From Thalassia testudinum (taxonomy: Eukaryota > Streptophyta > Magnoliopsida > Alismatales > Hydrocharitaceae), in contig JAZHRO010000024.1 of NCBI GenBank assembly GCA_037157565.1, positions 15,072,501-15,136,500 on the forward strand: a stretch of DNA of 64,000 nt, read 5' to 3'. The notes beneath the pieces were generated by a model, which saw nothing but the letters and a program-made list of their open reading frames with translations, made no database searches and was not told where the DNA came from. Shown here piece by piece: positions 44,048 to 56,075 of the stretch. Within the stretch, counting starts at the first letter, position 1; every line of letters starts with the position of its first letter. Made by a program: the position numbers and the translations under genes.

Positions 44048-45931
44048 TCAGGGTAGGGTGTCTGAATGTGGATTGGTTCCATGTCTGGGTCCTTTGGTTG
44101 GTGCCTCTTCTGAGTCGGGTATTTCAGCGGGTGAAGTCTCGGGGAGAGTCGGCCATTTGGGATCCTGGGTTTTGGTGCCGCTTCTCAAGGTCACCGCATT
44201 CGTAGAGGCATTGGGGCCATGGGTTGATCCTTGAGAAGACAAGGACGAAGAAGCACCAAACCCAGGAGGTGTTTTCAGGGCTGGCTGGACCATGTGAGCC
44301 TGCTCGGGGTTGCTTTGGAACCCTTGCGAATTGGGGCCTCGATTAATTATGTTTCGCGAGTTCGGTTGTGGTTGGGAAGGTAGGGATCCTTGTTGTTTAC
44401 AGTCCAAGAGTTGGCTTAACTGTCCCTTTACCAAGGCCATTTCCTCCTGATGTTTCTGGTTTATGTCAGCCATCATCTTCATTAGGGTATCCATTTGGTT
44501 TTGTAGGGGAGGGGCCGCCCTATTCTGATTATATTGGGGTCTAACTGGTGGTCCTTGCTGATAGGGGGGCAAGTGTGGCTGCTGGTTTGGCCTAGGCTGG
44601 TTTTGGAATTACGGTGGTTTCTGGTTTGTCCAACCAAAGTTGGGGTGGTTACGCCTGCCAGTGTTGTAAGTGTTGGAGAAAGGGTCAGGTTTCGCATAAC
44701 CTTGGACAGCTTGCACATCTTCTAGGATAGTCGATGTTGATGAAGAGGGAAGGGAGTAATCAAGGGTTGAGGGAGCAAAGGTCCCTCCCTGGAACATGGT
44801 CAGGGGTTGTTCCAGGTTCAGTTGGGTGAAGGGATGGACCAGGTCAACATTATGTGCTCCCTTTGCTAGGGAGAAAGTCCGCAAGGGGTTCCTGGTCTGG
44901 TTCAGTAACTCATCAATCTTTTTGTCCACCAATTCCACTCGATCCAACTTCTTGGCAATGATGTCCATGTCAACCATTCCAGAATTTGCTTGCACCTCAT
45001 AAATCCCACCACGGGGTTGACTGGACCTGTTAAACTGGTTCATGGAGGCATTGTTGAGCAAATTCTCGCTCATAGACTCAAAGAGCTCAAATGCGCTCTC
45101 CTCGTCTTTGTTCAGGAAGTTTCCCCCACATGAGGCATCGACGAAGTTCCATAGGTTGCTGTCCAGACCGTGGTAGAAGATCTGGGCCAATTGCCACCTT
45201 GGTACTTTGTGGTGTGGGCATTTCCTCAAAAGTTCATTAAATCTTTCCCACGCTTCATGAAATTGTTCCCCACCCTGGAGTGTAAAGGTAGTGATAGCTC
45301 TTCTGAGGGCATTGGTCTTTCCTATGGGGAAGAATTTCTTTAAAAATGCATGCCTCAGTTCTTCCCAGGTGGTAATGGGTCTACCTAGGGTTCTAAGCCA
45401 ATGAGAAGCCTTGTATCTCAATGAGAAGGGGAACATCTTGATTAGAACAATGTCAAGTCTAATGTTCCTAGGTTTCACAGTTCGTGCTATGCGGTCGAGA
45501 TCCTCTAGGTGCTGAAAGGGGTCCTCATTTGAGCTTCCATGAAAGTGGCTCTGGATCAGACTTAAGACATTCGGTTTTAGCTCAAAATCATCTCCTCCCT
45601 CGGGGATCCTAAGGTGTGGCTCGACTCTGATAGCAGAAGGATTATAGAAATCGCGGAGGGGCCTCGGCTGCTCCTGAAATGGCGGTAAATCAAGTGGTGG
45701 TTGTTCTTGTGGGTTCTATAACCGTTGTATGGCTTGTATGATGGTGTAGATTTGTTGTTGTTGAAGCCGGTGGTTAGCATTGATTTGAGCTTGAATGATG
45801 GCCATAGCGTCTGGTGGGGGTTGATCCTCAGCCTCATCTACCCTAGGTTCAGCCATGTTAACAGAATTACGTCGCCTAGATTCCTGCCCCAAAACACGCA
45901 ACTCGGGATACAGTGAGCGTCTCCCGTGCAT
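44048..45931 (-). pseudogene. Element C gag
   Basis: The N-terminal block (45931-45716) includes MAEPRVDEAEDQPPPDAMAI and a Gln-rich stretch. The retrotransposon gag domain follows at 45478-44609 (FPFSLRYKASHWLRTLGRPI, FHEAWERFNELLRKCPHH, IFYHGLDSNLWNFVDASCGG). A Gln/Pro-rich C-terminal part lies at 44572-44048. The 289-residue gag core is open. Stops separate the three parts. It matches element B gag well. The role would be capsid formation. Confidence 0.85.
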
Positions 45932-47063
45932 ACACTAGAGAAGAACAGGAGGGGATGCGGAGGGCGACAGATGCGAGAAGTGTGTTTCAATCAAGTATAC
46001 AAGCCTAGTCCTTATGGTTTATTCCTTAGGAGACCTAGAAATCTCACAAAGGGTGATTAAGTCCGTAAGCACTGGACTCCCCTACCCAAGGCTAATCTGG
46101 CTAGGTTGATTACGAGGGGATTGCAGGGAAGGTTCTTCCTTTGGCTTGTGCCTCTGGTTCCGTAGACCCCACAACCACGGTCGTTTGACACTGCCCCGCA
46201 ACCTAGTCACCAGATTCTACTAAGGGAATGAAAGCCAAGTGCCTAGCGAACAAAACCTCGCTTTTTGAGACTTAATTCAGTCCTGCTTAGGGCACGCCTA
46301 CTCAGTTTTAAAGGGCTAGGATAGTGCTTGTGCTTAGGGTTATGTGATGAGGCGTTGATTGGGGTGGTGCCTCTTAATTTTCCACTTTCAAGGTGTGTGC
46401 TCCTAGCAAAACATGGTTTTCAAGCAAGGATTTGTTAAGATGTGGTGCCTTTTAGTGTTTCATCCTTACTTTAGTACTTTTTAGGGTTGACGTGTCTTAA
46501 TGTTTTCAACCAAGTTTCAGTGGGCACGTCAAGTTCTACACACAATTCAGTGAAAGTAGATTTCCTTTTATTCTGTAGAGGCTCTAAAACCCTAGTATAC
46601 TCATCCTAATGATCATGCAACTTCTATTAGATGAGTCAGTTTTAGGGTTGAGTGGTGCGGCCCAAGTCAACTCACGGTGGCTTCGCAAACACTACTCAAG
46701 AAAAAGAAAAGAACACTCCAAGAATTTATTCAGAATGTTAGAGTGTACATTTTTTTGTGGGGTGATGTGTTAAGGATATGTGTCAAGCAATCATACACCA
46801 CGCCAATTTTTTTCAGTTTTTACAATTTTTTTTTTTAGTTTTTTCACGCAAGCAAACAATGAGAGAAAGATTACTCACTATTGGTCCTCGTAGCGCCTAC
46901 TCCCTTGCTACCGTCGTGGGATGCGTCGCTTCGCCGTCCACGCGTCGAATTCCTGCAACCATCAAGTAAAAAGGAAAACAGGGCATTAGACGATGTGATG
47001 ATGAATATGGAATGGAGGTGATAAAAACAAATCCGTTGCCTCCCCGGCAACGGCGCCAAAAAC
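45932..47063 (-). other. 5' leader and primer binding site of element C
   Basis: The primer site TGGCGCCGTTGCCGGGGA is at 47058-47041, 5 nt from the LTR. The remaining 1.1 kb is non-coding, with T-rich tracts, and shares blocks with the leader of element D. This is the likely region for RNA packaging and dimer signals. Confidence 0.8.
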
Positions 47064-48485
47064 TGATGTGTCGTTGTACGTGTGTGTTAAGAAGTGTCGT
47101 TATAGTCGCACTTGCAACGTCGGTTTTAAAATAAGTAAACGGAGGTGAGTCCGAGTGTCGGTCTTAGGGAGGCATAGAAATCGGATTTTTGCTTATCACA
47201 TGTTATCACGGAAAGTGCGGAGTTTTGCTTGCGAAAGATGCGGTTTTGAAAAGCAAGAGAAAGGTGGTGAGAGAGAGAGGGTTTAGCGTTAGAAAGTTCT
47301 TTGTTTGATCATGCAACTTGAACGGAAATTAAAATAACAATTGAACGAAAAATAACTTCATTAATCATGCACTTGTAGTTCATAACTTACAACATTAAAT
47401 ACATACTTCAAACAAAAGTAATGGAAAGCTTAAAAAGAGAGAGAGAGAGTGTGTGTCTGTGTGTGGAGAGAGACGAGGCAGCCACTGTGGTGGAGGAAGC
47501 TCCATCGGCGGCTCGTCGTCTCTGGCAATTACAAGAGAGCCTAAAGCTAGTTAAGAGAGGGGTGGAGTAGTTGCAAGGGGAGTGAATGCCTTGAATGAGT
47601 GGTTGGAGGGGGTTTAAATAGGGTTAAGGGCTTCCTAAAAGAAGAAGGGGCTTTAGCGACGTCCAAAGTGTCGCTAAAACCACTCCCAAAAGCGTCGGTG
47701 AAGCCCTCCAGCCGTTGGTCAGCCGCCTGCCCTGTTTCTTCTTCTCGTGTGATCCGCGGCTGCTGCATGAGAGCCGTCCGATCAAAGATCGGACGGCTGA
47801 GATCCCTCCTCGGCTGCGCTGGGATCGCACCTTGGGCGTTCATGTGTGCGGGTGTCATCGCCCGGTGTGCGCGCGCGCGTGGGCGCCCGTAAGCTGCGGT
47901 TGCGCCGCGTGGCGAAATCTCGGCCGCCCGCTGCTGATCGAGCGGCCCAATTTCGCCGCACGCTACCTCCGTCTTCGATTTCGACTCCGCGCGGCTCGAA
48001 CCCGCATCGCGTACGTGCGAGTGTGCGCGCTAACTGTTGCGCCACGCCCGTGCTTTCTTGCGGCAACTGCGGTCGGGTGTGTGAGTCTCGGCCGTTTAAT
48101 TGAAGATCGACGGCCGAGATCTGATCTCGGCTGATGAAGGTGCGTCATGCGGTGGAGCGGGGGGCTGACGTGACGCAATATGGGTCGTTGATTTCCAGAT
48201 GAACGGTCAGAACTTCTTGGGCCCATTGTAGGAGCTCCAAATGTCGGATTTGGCCGATCTTGAGTTCGTCGGACTCCGTTCTTCGTTCTGAATCCATCCG
48301 TGCGGTCCGATTGTTCATCTGAGGCCTACTTTGACAAATGCTTACACAAATGGCCATTAATACAGTTTTATAAGCAATCTTGGTACATGATGCATGCAAT
48401 GCTCCCATTCTACTTATGTTGTGCCTTTTATTCTTAAGATGGGCCATATTCAACATAATTATCACTCCCTTGTACAGTGTTATCA
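47064..48485 (-). mobile_element. 5' LTR of element C
   Basis: It is 1422 bp, alignable with 34772-36186 over its length, and ends TTATCA before target duplication CGGCG. It keeps the TATA (47613-47621), the TTTAGCGAC/GTCGCTAAA inverted repeat near 47651-47677, the 12-bp-arm hairpin AGCCGTCCGATC-AAA-GATC at about 47773, and the tRNA-like segment. Confidence 0.9.
47986..48050 (-). other. tRNA-like segment in U3 of the C 5' LTR
   Basis: On the sense strand, TGGCGCAACAG is at 48044-48034, then TTAGCGCGC, and B box GGTTCGAGCC is at 48002-47993. The gap is again 31 nt. Compared with the 3' LTR copy, several bases between the boxes differ while both boxes are mostly kept. Confidence 0.55.
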
Positions 48486-48490
48486 CGGCG

Positions 48491-51400
48491 TGTGCGCTCA
48501 CCCCTCTCCCCAGATCCCATTTGACGGTCAGATTTTGAGATTGGCTCGCCGCGCGCTCCTCTCCTCTCATCCTAGCCGCCAGTTTCCTCTTCGATTATCC
48601 TCACCCGCGCGGTGATCTCAGCCACTGAGTGTGCTACTTAAGCACCTCAGTGGTGGCACACGCAACGGATCGCTCCCTCCTATATCTCTTAGCGATCGTT
48701 CGTCCACTCCAGTTCCTCTTCCCCATCAAGCCTCTGATTTCATAGCCACCGGCTGTGAAATCATCACCTTCTCTGGACCTCCTCGTCGCTAAGGACTTCG
48801 TAGCACCTGAGGATGACCCTGGTGCCACACTAGCAGACTCTTCTCTCCGCTGGAGTCATCTTCCTCCCTTCTTCCTCCTTAGCCACCGACTAAGGACACA
48901 TAGGTCCCATTCTTCCTGTTAGAGTAGATTTATTATTCTGCATATTAGTTGTAGCTGTAGTTAAGTAGGTTTGGAGTAGAATTAATGTAATTGGTAGTGT
49001 TTAATTTTGCTGTTAGGATAAAGTAGCTGTAGTAGTAGATTTAGGCTATAAATCCCCCCCTCACCTCCTCTGATCATTCCAGATCAGAGGGGAAGGTTTC
49101 ACATAGTCATGATTTCAAATTTTCTCCCTCTCCATATTTTCATACTCACTTCTGATTTTCCACGACCTGTTTTTCGCATTCCACCCATACATTCAGACCC
49201 AATTTCAAATCTAAAATTGGCGTCAAAAAGCACTTAAGGGGCTTCCCATTCACTTAACTCTTGTTCACAAAAGCCCCTGATCTGAGTTTGAAGCTATCAG
49301 TTTGTTGGATTTTCTTTTAACCTGGATTTCGAGGATTGTCACTCAATTGGGCTTTAACTGTTTTGATCCGACAAATTGAAAAATTCTGATTTGTGTTCAT
49401 TGTTGGCAAGGAATCTGAGATGTTGCTTATGTCAGAATTCATCTCAGAAGGGCCATATTCTGATCTGAGTTTTATGAAGGTTTTAATGCAACGAATGCAA
49501 GATAGAACTAAGGAAAATCACTGTGGTGATTTGAAGTTTAATCTTGCATCCATGAGTTTGTTTTGCATGGATGTATTGATGATTTCCTAACTTAAGGAGT
49601 TCTCAATACTCCTTAAGGTTTCAGAACCTGGGTGTTGAATTAGGAATTTTAATTGACTGAATTAACTCTTTCTTCATGCTGTCTATAGCATTAGGAAGAG
49701 TTAGATCAGTGTCTTTTGTTGATTTAATCTGATGTGAAGTTTTTGATAAGGGTTTTTGCATTTAAATTGGTTCAGTGTTTTTTTTAATGAGAGTGAGACC
49801 CTTATCAGATGGGGGATTGAGAGAGTATTTCTTTTCTTTAGTCTGGATTTATCACTTTAATCCCAGTGTTCACAGCAAGTTGCTGCATTTTGCAGCTACA
49901 TTCTCCTTCTCTCCCTACTCAGATTTTATCCCAAATGGACTAACTACAGCAGCAGTTAAACCATCTAGAATCAAATCTGAGCTGTTGCAGGGTTTGTCTG
50001 TAGAATCAATGCTGCTGCTACTGTCTAACTGTTCTAATTTATAGCAGATGGAATCTAATGTAATACCCTGTAGAATATGTTTTGAAATGTAGCTAACATA
50101 TAGATGTATTGCTTCCCTTGTGAATGAAAGCTTTCCTGTTAGATAATTGAACATTAATTTCTGTGGATGCTTATTTTATCTCTTTCAAGTGTTGTCAGCT
50201 AGTTTAGTTTAAGCTAACTGTCCAACACATGATTTAAAAAGGGAAACTAAACTAAGGACTATATTAAAATTGGTAAACACTTCCTAAATATCATGCTAAA
50301 TGAAAATAAGGCAGTCATGAAGCTTGATAAAAGGAGTTATACTTAATTTAATCCTTTATACATAATAAATAATGAATTTATTAAGTTAATAGCTAAGTTG
50401 TTAAATTAAATTAGATAAACTAGTAATTTAGAGTTATAATTAAGTTAATTGAATCTGTATACTTAGACTAATATACCTTAAGTAATTTAAGCTAATTGAA
50501 GTATATTTATACATGATTATATTACTTTAACTTAATTTATAAGTAAAACAGTCAAAACTGCTATTTAAATGTAAATAACACAGAAATTAATTCAGAAAAA
50601 TATAATACAAATATCTACAAAATACTTATACATGTATTCTAACTCTGTATAAGGTCAATTAGACCATATAGTAGCTAATTTATAAGTAATTAAAGAATAA
50701 AACACCAAAATCAGTGTGTAAAAATAGTATACTTTAGTGAATTTATTTATATAGTAAATCTACTTAAAATTTCAAATTAATTGTACAATTGTATAGTATT
50801 ATGTAAATACTTCATTTTCCCTTAATTTATTTTTATTTTTAAATAAATTATGGCCCTCGAATTGAGGGTCAAAATCTCCCTCAGCGTACAGCCGCACGCA
50901 CTTTTCAGCACAGATGCGGTGCTCGAATAGCGCCACATCGTGCACTGCAAAGTGTGCGTGGCGATTTATATTGTTTTTCTTCCTTAGCAGCGTCACGGGC
51001 ATCGGGCGCTTGAATCAACATACGCTATATTAACTCTGAGCATATTCTTGAGAATATACTGGGCATTGTGGGGTCGGGGGCCCGGGGATGTGTTCTGAGC
51101 TTGATGAAACGTAATTAAGCGGCCTAATAACAATTAGGGCGCGCTTAGTAAAGGTTTGGTCCCACCCTCTGGGTGCTGTGTATCCCTCGAAAAGCATGCT
51201 CGCAAATTAAACACATTTTTAATTAATTAAAAGAACTAATGACAGTAGTTAATTACCTCTACACTGCAGTCTGTGGAGTCTGTTAAAGCAGAATTAAAAC
51301 AAAGAAGAAGAATAACAGAAGAAGATTAGTATGGAATGAGAGAGAGAGAAGATGTAAATACGAAGGTGAATACAAATACAAAAGAAATATATATATATAT

Positions 51401-52029
51401 ACGTAGTATAGCCAATTACTTTTATGTAAATAAACTCATACATTTACTACCAGAATAAAACGTCGCCATAACCGTCGCTACAGACCCTAGTTTCCCTCTT
51501 TAAGTTTGTATATAGTATTTTCTGGGATCTAGCGACGCTTACATCTGTCACTATAGCTATTGTATGTGTTACTGTAGGTGTCAGATTAGTAAGTTAAGTT
51601 AGTATACTATGTAATCGTAGTTGATAGTGTACTTTCATGTAAGTATTAACACTATAACTTGTAAATAGATAGTTTAAAATATAGTAATGAAATGTTTGGT
51701 GCTTGTTTATAGTTAGTTTTTGCAAGTATTTTTGATTAATTCTTTGTGAGTAGGTAAACCATGTCTACATTCATTCATTCTTTAGTAGATGTAAAACTTC
51801 TTTTTGGAATTAAAGGATAATTTTGAGATTAAAGAGCGTTGTAATTCAATAATTGCCTCCTAGTGAACGACTTCGAATAAAACCAGTAAAAATTAGATAA
51901 GTAAATAATAATGGTTGTAATGACAGGTATCCAATACAATTTACTACAATGACATTAATGGTATTTTCATCCATCAATACACCACCACCATATTACCATC
52001 ATACCATTTCCGAAAAATAACCACCACCA
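48491..52029 (+). mobile_element. Element B 5' LTR, segment 3
   Basis: It resumes with TGTGCGCTCACCCC after target duplication CGGCG and matches 61425-62985 of the 3' LTR almost throughout. It continues through an AT-rich part (50280-50860) and ends near CACCACCACCA before the primer site. The U5 box GCCTCCTAGTGAACGAC is at about 51856. A weak TATA-like CTACTTAAGC lies near 48632. No gene is seen. Confidence 0.85.
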
Positions 52030-52036
52030 TTATTTT

Positions 52037-52054
52037 TTGCGCTGTTGCCGGGGA
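52037..52054 (+). other. Primer binding site (tRNA-Asp type) of element B, with two changes
   Basis: TTGCGCTGTTGCCGGGGA differs from the consensus TGGCGCCGTTGCCGGGGA at two positions. It follows the LTR by 7 nt. Confidence 0.85.
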
Positions 52055-53200
52055 GGCAATGCTCTTTATGCCAAAATTACCCTTTAATTTTTTTTTTTGT
52101 ATATAGAAATTCTTCATTTCATTCAAATTCATTGATTGTAATTGTTTTCTTTCATTGATTTATTTGTTATTGTGTACACATTCTTTTATTCCTTTACTAA
52201 TCATTTGTTATTTTTCCACATCACTTAAGGAGGAGGAGAAGCAGTATCATCTTCCAGGTAGAGGTCGTCTTCCTGGTGGAATCGCTGCGCTCCTGACCTG
52301 ACATCCAGGCGGAGTTTGCCCTCGGAGTAGCTGTAGGATTAGTAGTAGTAGTAGTAGTATAGTTTAGATAGATTTAGGTATATTAACTAGGATGAATTGT
52401 TAGTCATAAGTTGTGAGAGCCTGTTCTCACACATTCATTGTAATAACTGCGGACTGTCTGGACTTTATTTTCTACTTCTCCCTCATCGATACAATTTTTC
52501 CATTGCAATTTTACGAATCAATTTCTCTCTTTGTTTTTGCTTGTTGCATATAAAAAAAAATCAAAAATCAAAAAGATCTCATCCTTATCTAGCAGCAGCA
52601 TATCCTTAGGCATCCATCTTAGGTTGCATACTTTTCTACTAGATTTCAATTCAAGTCAAATTTGCATATAGAAGATTACTGAGTCAGGTACGCATTCTTT
52701 ACCTTTCTCTAACTCCTGTCATCATTGCATTTGACTTAAAATTAAAGAAGACCATCTCTTGTATTGAACTGAGTAAAAAAGTGAGACAAGCAGCATAGAA
52801 ATCATGTCATAATCACTTGAATTAAATCAAAAAGGAGATATTAACTTTGGGTGAAACCTTGATTGAGATTTTCATCTCCTTGTGTTGATTGCTATCGTGC
52901 ACACAGCACGATCACTTAAGGTCACAACACACGGGTTTCTACCTCATCTCTTTTTGCAACCACAGGATCTGGATTCGCACGCTAAGTCTTATCCAGACTC
53001 CCAGTGGATTTTAGAGGTCTGCACATCGCTAGGTTTATCTTAAGACATGTACAATTGTTTGAAACAATTGCTTAAGTACAACATAATTTTGCGTAACAGC
53101 CTCTAGGAAAAAAAATTTTCTATTCATCTCGCTTGCTTGGTCTTCTGAGTGGATTGAGATTTAATTGGGATTTTCCACTTTCTGAGAACTTGGCTGAAAT
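52055..53200 (+). other. 5' leader of element B
   Basis: Non-coding. It contains a GTA trinucleotide repeat (about 52338-52360), A-rich and T-rich tracts, and no clear match to the C/D leader, so B belongs to a separate Athila family. Confidence 0.6.
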
Positions 53201-54310
53201 TTGCCCATTGAGTTGGAACAAATTATAGTAAACGTGTCTTCAAAAACCAACTCAATGGAAGGTAGGAGATCCCAAAACCCAGAACTTGTACTCCCCTTGG
53301 GTACTGGTACCCAAGCTCTTGCATCTCCCTCTTTCCCTTCCACTTCTAATCCCTTACCTCCCAAGTCTCAAACTCCTATTCACAATCCCATTCACCAAGA
53401 GGATGATCTTGAGTCGTCACAATTCGAGGATTTTGAAGAACTTCCTCCACACTTAATTGCACATCCTCCACCACCACAACCACCTATCCCTAGGTTCCAA
53501 CCTCCACCTTATCCTATGTCTCATCTTCAACACCTTTTCGACACACAACTACAAATGAATACCTTAACCCAACAGGTGCAACAGCTGGCTCAAGCTATTA
53601 ATCTCTTAGCTAATCCCCCACCACAACCACCTCCGCCTAGAAATCCTCAGGCACCACCCCAACTCCGTAGACCTCAACTACGGGATTATTATAATCCTGC
53701 AGTTGCCTAGCCAATGCCTGTGGTACGTTATCCCAAAGGGGGTCATGCTGCTGAACTGAAGCCAAACATTATAGCACTCATTCCTCACTTCCATGGACTT
53801 GCTTCTGAGGACCCTTTTCAGCATTTAGAGGTGCTGAAGAATCTTGCCCAAACTTTGGGTCCGCAAGGACGTGATCAGCACACACTTTTAATGAAAATGT
53901 TCTCCTTTTCATTAAAAGATAAGGTAGCCTTTTGGTTTCGAACACTTGCACGGACTACACCTATAGATTCCTGGGCTTCTTTAGAACATGAGTTCTTAAA
54001 GAAGTACTTTCCTGTAAGCTGCACTAATGCCTTATGGCGTGCCATCATTACATTCACTCAGAATTCAGGAGAACCAATGCACGAGGCTTGGGAGAGATTC
54101 CACGAGCTTCTGAGAAAATGTCCCCACCATGGTGTCCCACGTTGGCAACAGGTCCTGATCTTCTACCATGGGCTCCATGATGACACAAGGAATTTTGTAG
54201 ATGCCGCTTGTGGAGGCAATTTCCTGTGTCGGGACGAGGACTCAGCCCTTGAACTCTTTGAAGGCATGGCCGAAAACTCTATTAATAATGCTTCAATGAG
54301 CATGTTATAG
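53201..54310 (+). pseudogene. Element B gag
   Basis: The first ATG is at 53201; ATG 53255 (MEGRRSQNPELVLPL) is a likelier start. A Pro-rich N-terminal part with Gln-rich stretch (MNTLTQQVQQLAQAINLLA) ends at an in-frame TAG (53708-53710). The same frame continues with the gag domain (FSLKDKVAFWFRTLARTTPI, MHEAWERFHELLRKCPHHG, LIFYHGLHDDTRNFVDAACG) to TAG at 54308-54310, where a frameshift also occurs. The gag continuation is at 54381-54947 (VDSQLDKVGLIEKKVDEVWK, then Pro/Gln-rich). Confidence 0.85.
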
Positions 54311-54380
54311 AAAGTCCTCACATTCCCACTCACATACTGGGGTACACGAAGCCCAATCCAGTAGCAAAGACTTAGAGATA

Positions 54381-56027
54381 GTGGATAGTCAACTGGATAA
54401 AGTGGGTTTAATCGAGAAGAAAGTAGATGAAGTATGGAAATTTCTCTCAAAACCCTCATCTTCTTCTCAGTCACCAGCACAAAACACTTCTTCTCAGTTT
54501 CCCACAGGGAGGGAAACTGTGAATAACCTTTCTATGACACAAACTGCATTACCGGATTTTCCATTTCCATATCCTTCACCGGTTGGAAGAACCTTTGTCC
54601 CTCCCTTCACTGACTTCCCTGCACCTTCTGGAGTTTCGGAGGAGCTCCATGCCATTCATAATGACCCTTTCACACAAACCTCCAACCCTGGATGGTGCAA
54701 TCATCCAAATTTCTCGTGGTCGGGAAATTCACAGAGACCTCCTTTTCAACAACCTTCTGCACCACCACTGCACAACCCGATCCAAGCACCACCTCCACAA
54801 TCACACGGATATCCACCGCGTACCTACCAGCAACCCCAACCCAGGCCCACCCAATACTCTCAATCTGGGCCTACACGAGATGACCAGTTGGGGTCTATCA
54901 TGAAAGCTCTTGCTGATATGCAACAACAGAATATTGCTATGCAATAGAGACAGGACGCGACCTTAGCTGAGATGAGAGCCCAGCTATCACACTTGACGGA
55001 GTCCCGTCAACCACATTCACTCCCATCTCAAGCACAACCCAACCCTAGGAACATACCTACTCAGAGGTATGTCCAACCTAGACCAGCAGTGCAAGACCAA
55101 GCACATGTCATTTCACAACCCTTGCACAACACTAAATTCTTCACAGACTCAAGTTCTTCTCTTGCACAAACACAACCACCTCTGCTACCTAACACTGATT
55201 TACCATCTACCTCTAGGGCTGAACTAAATGCCATAGTCACTAGGAGTGGTAAAAGTACACTAGATCCACCTCTTCCAATGTCTACTACTTCTAGTTCCGC
55301 TCCTCCACTTCCTACTTCTCCTCTATCTAGGACTGAACCTCTTATCACCACTCCTGTACCTTTTCCTGAAGCTTTAAAGAAGAAGGAGAAAGGAAAGAAA
55401 AAGACCTGTGTGGCACCTGAGGAGGATTTGCTTAAGCTCTTTGAGCAAGTCCACATAAACATCCCCTTGTTGGATGCAATTCGCCACATTCCTCTTTACG
55501 CTAAGTTTTTAAAAGACCTATGCACACCTAAGCGTAAAGCAAGAATTCAAAAAGGGAGTAGTCCAATCATCCTCTCGGAACAAGCTAGTTCCATTATCTC
55601 TAGTACCCTCCCTACTAAGATGAAAGACCCAGGCACCCCTCTCTTATCCTGCATGATAGGTAACACCACATTTAATAGAGCACTACTTGACTTAGGTGCT
55701 TCCATTAATCTTATCCCAACCTCTCTGCTGACACATTTTGAGGTTGGAAATTTGAAGCCAACCGAGGTGTCCCTACAATTAGCTGACAAATCAGTTAAGA
55801 CACCTCAGGGAGTGTTGGAAGATGTTATAGTGCGGGTCAAGGATTTTTACTTTCCTCTAGACTTTATAGTCCTTAACATGGAAGTACCTGAAGATATCCA
55901 GAACATACTTATCATTTTAGGAAGACCTTTCTTAGCTATGGCCAAGGCAAGCATCAATTGTAAGGAGGGCCTTATAGAATTGAAGTTCGGAGATCAGAAA
56001 ATAAAGATTGATATTTTTCAGGCCTAA
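54381..56027 (+). pseudogene. Element B gag C-terminus and aspartic protease
   Basis: One frame runs from 54381 to 56027 with a TAG at 54945-54947 (a Gln position). The conserved linker KLFEQVHINIPLLDAIRHIP and YAKFLKDLCTPKRK precede the protease, whose active site ALLDLGASINLIP has its Asp at 55689-55691. KTPQGVLEDVIVRVKDFYFP and ILGRPFLAMAKASINC follow. A TAA at 56025-56027 separates it from RT in the same frame. Confidence 0.85.
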
Positions 56028-56075
56028 AGAGGACCGACCTGCAGTTTAATTGAGGAAATCTTTTCTCTGGATTCT

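Larger units (their letters stand above)
34772..48485 (-). mobile_element. Element C: Athila-like retrotransposon with an inserted solo LTR
   Basis: The LTRs are 34772-36186 (3') and 47064-48485 (5'), with target duplication CGGCG (34767-34771 and 48486-48490) and a tRNA-Asp primer site at 47058-47041. Gag, protease, RT, RNase H and integrase lie in order on the minus strand between 45931 and 40298. Scattered in-frame stops and frameshifts make it inactive. The LTRs differ at many positions, so it is older than D. The S solo LTR sits in its 3' region. Without S it is about 11 kb. Confidence 0.95.
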
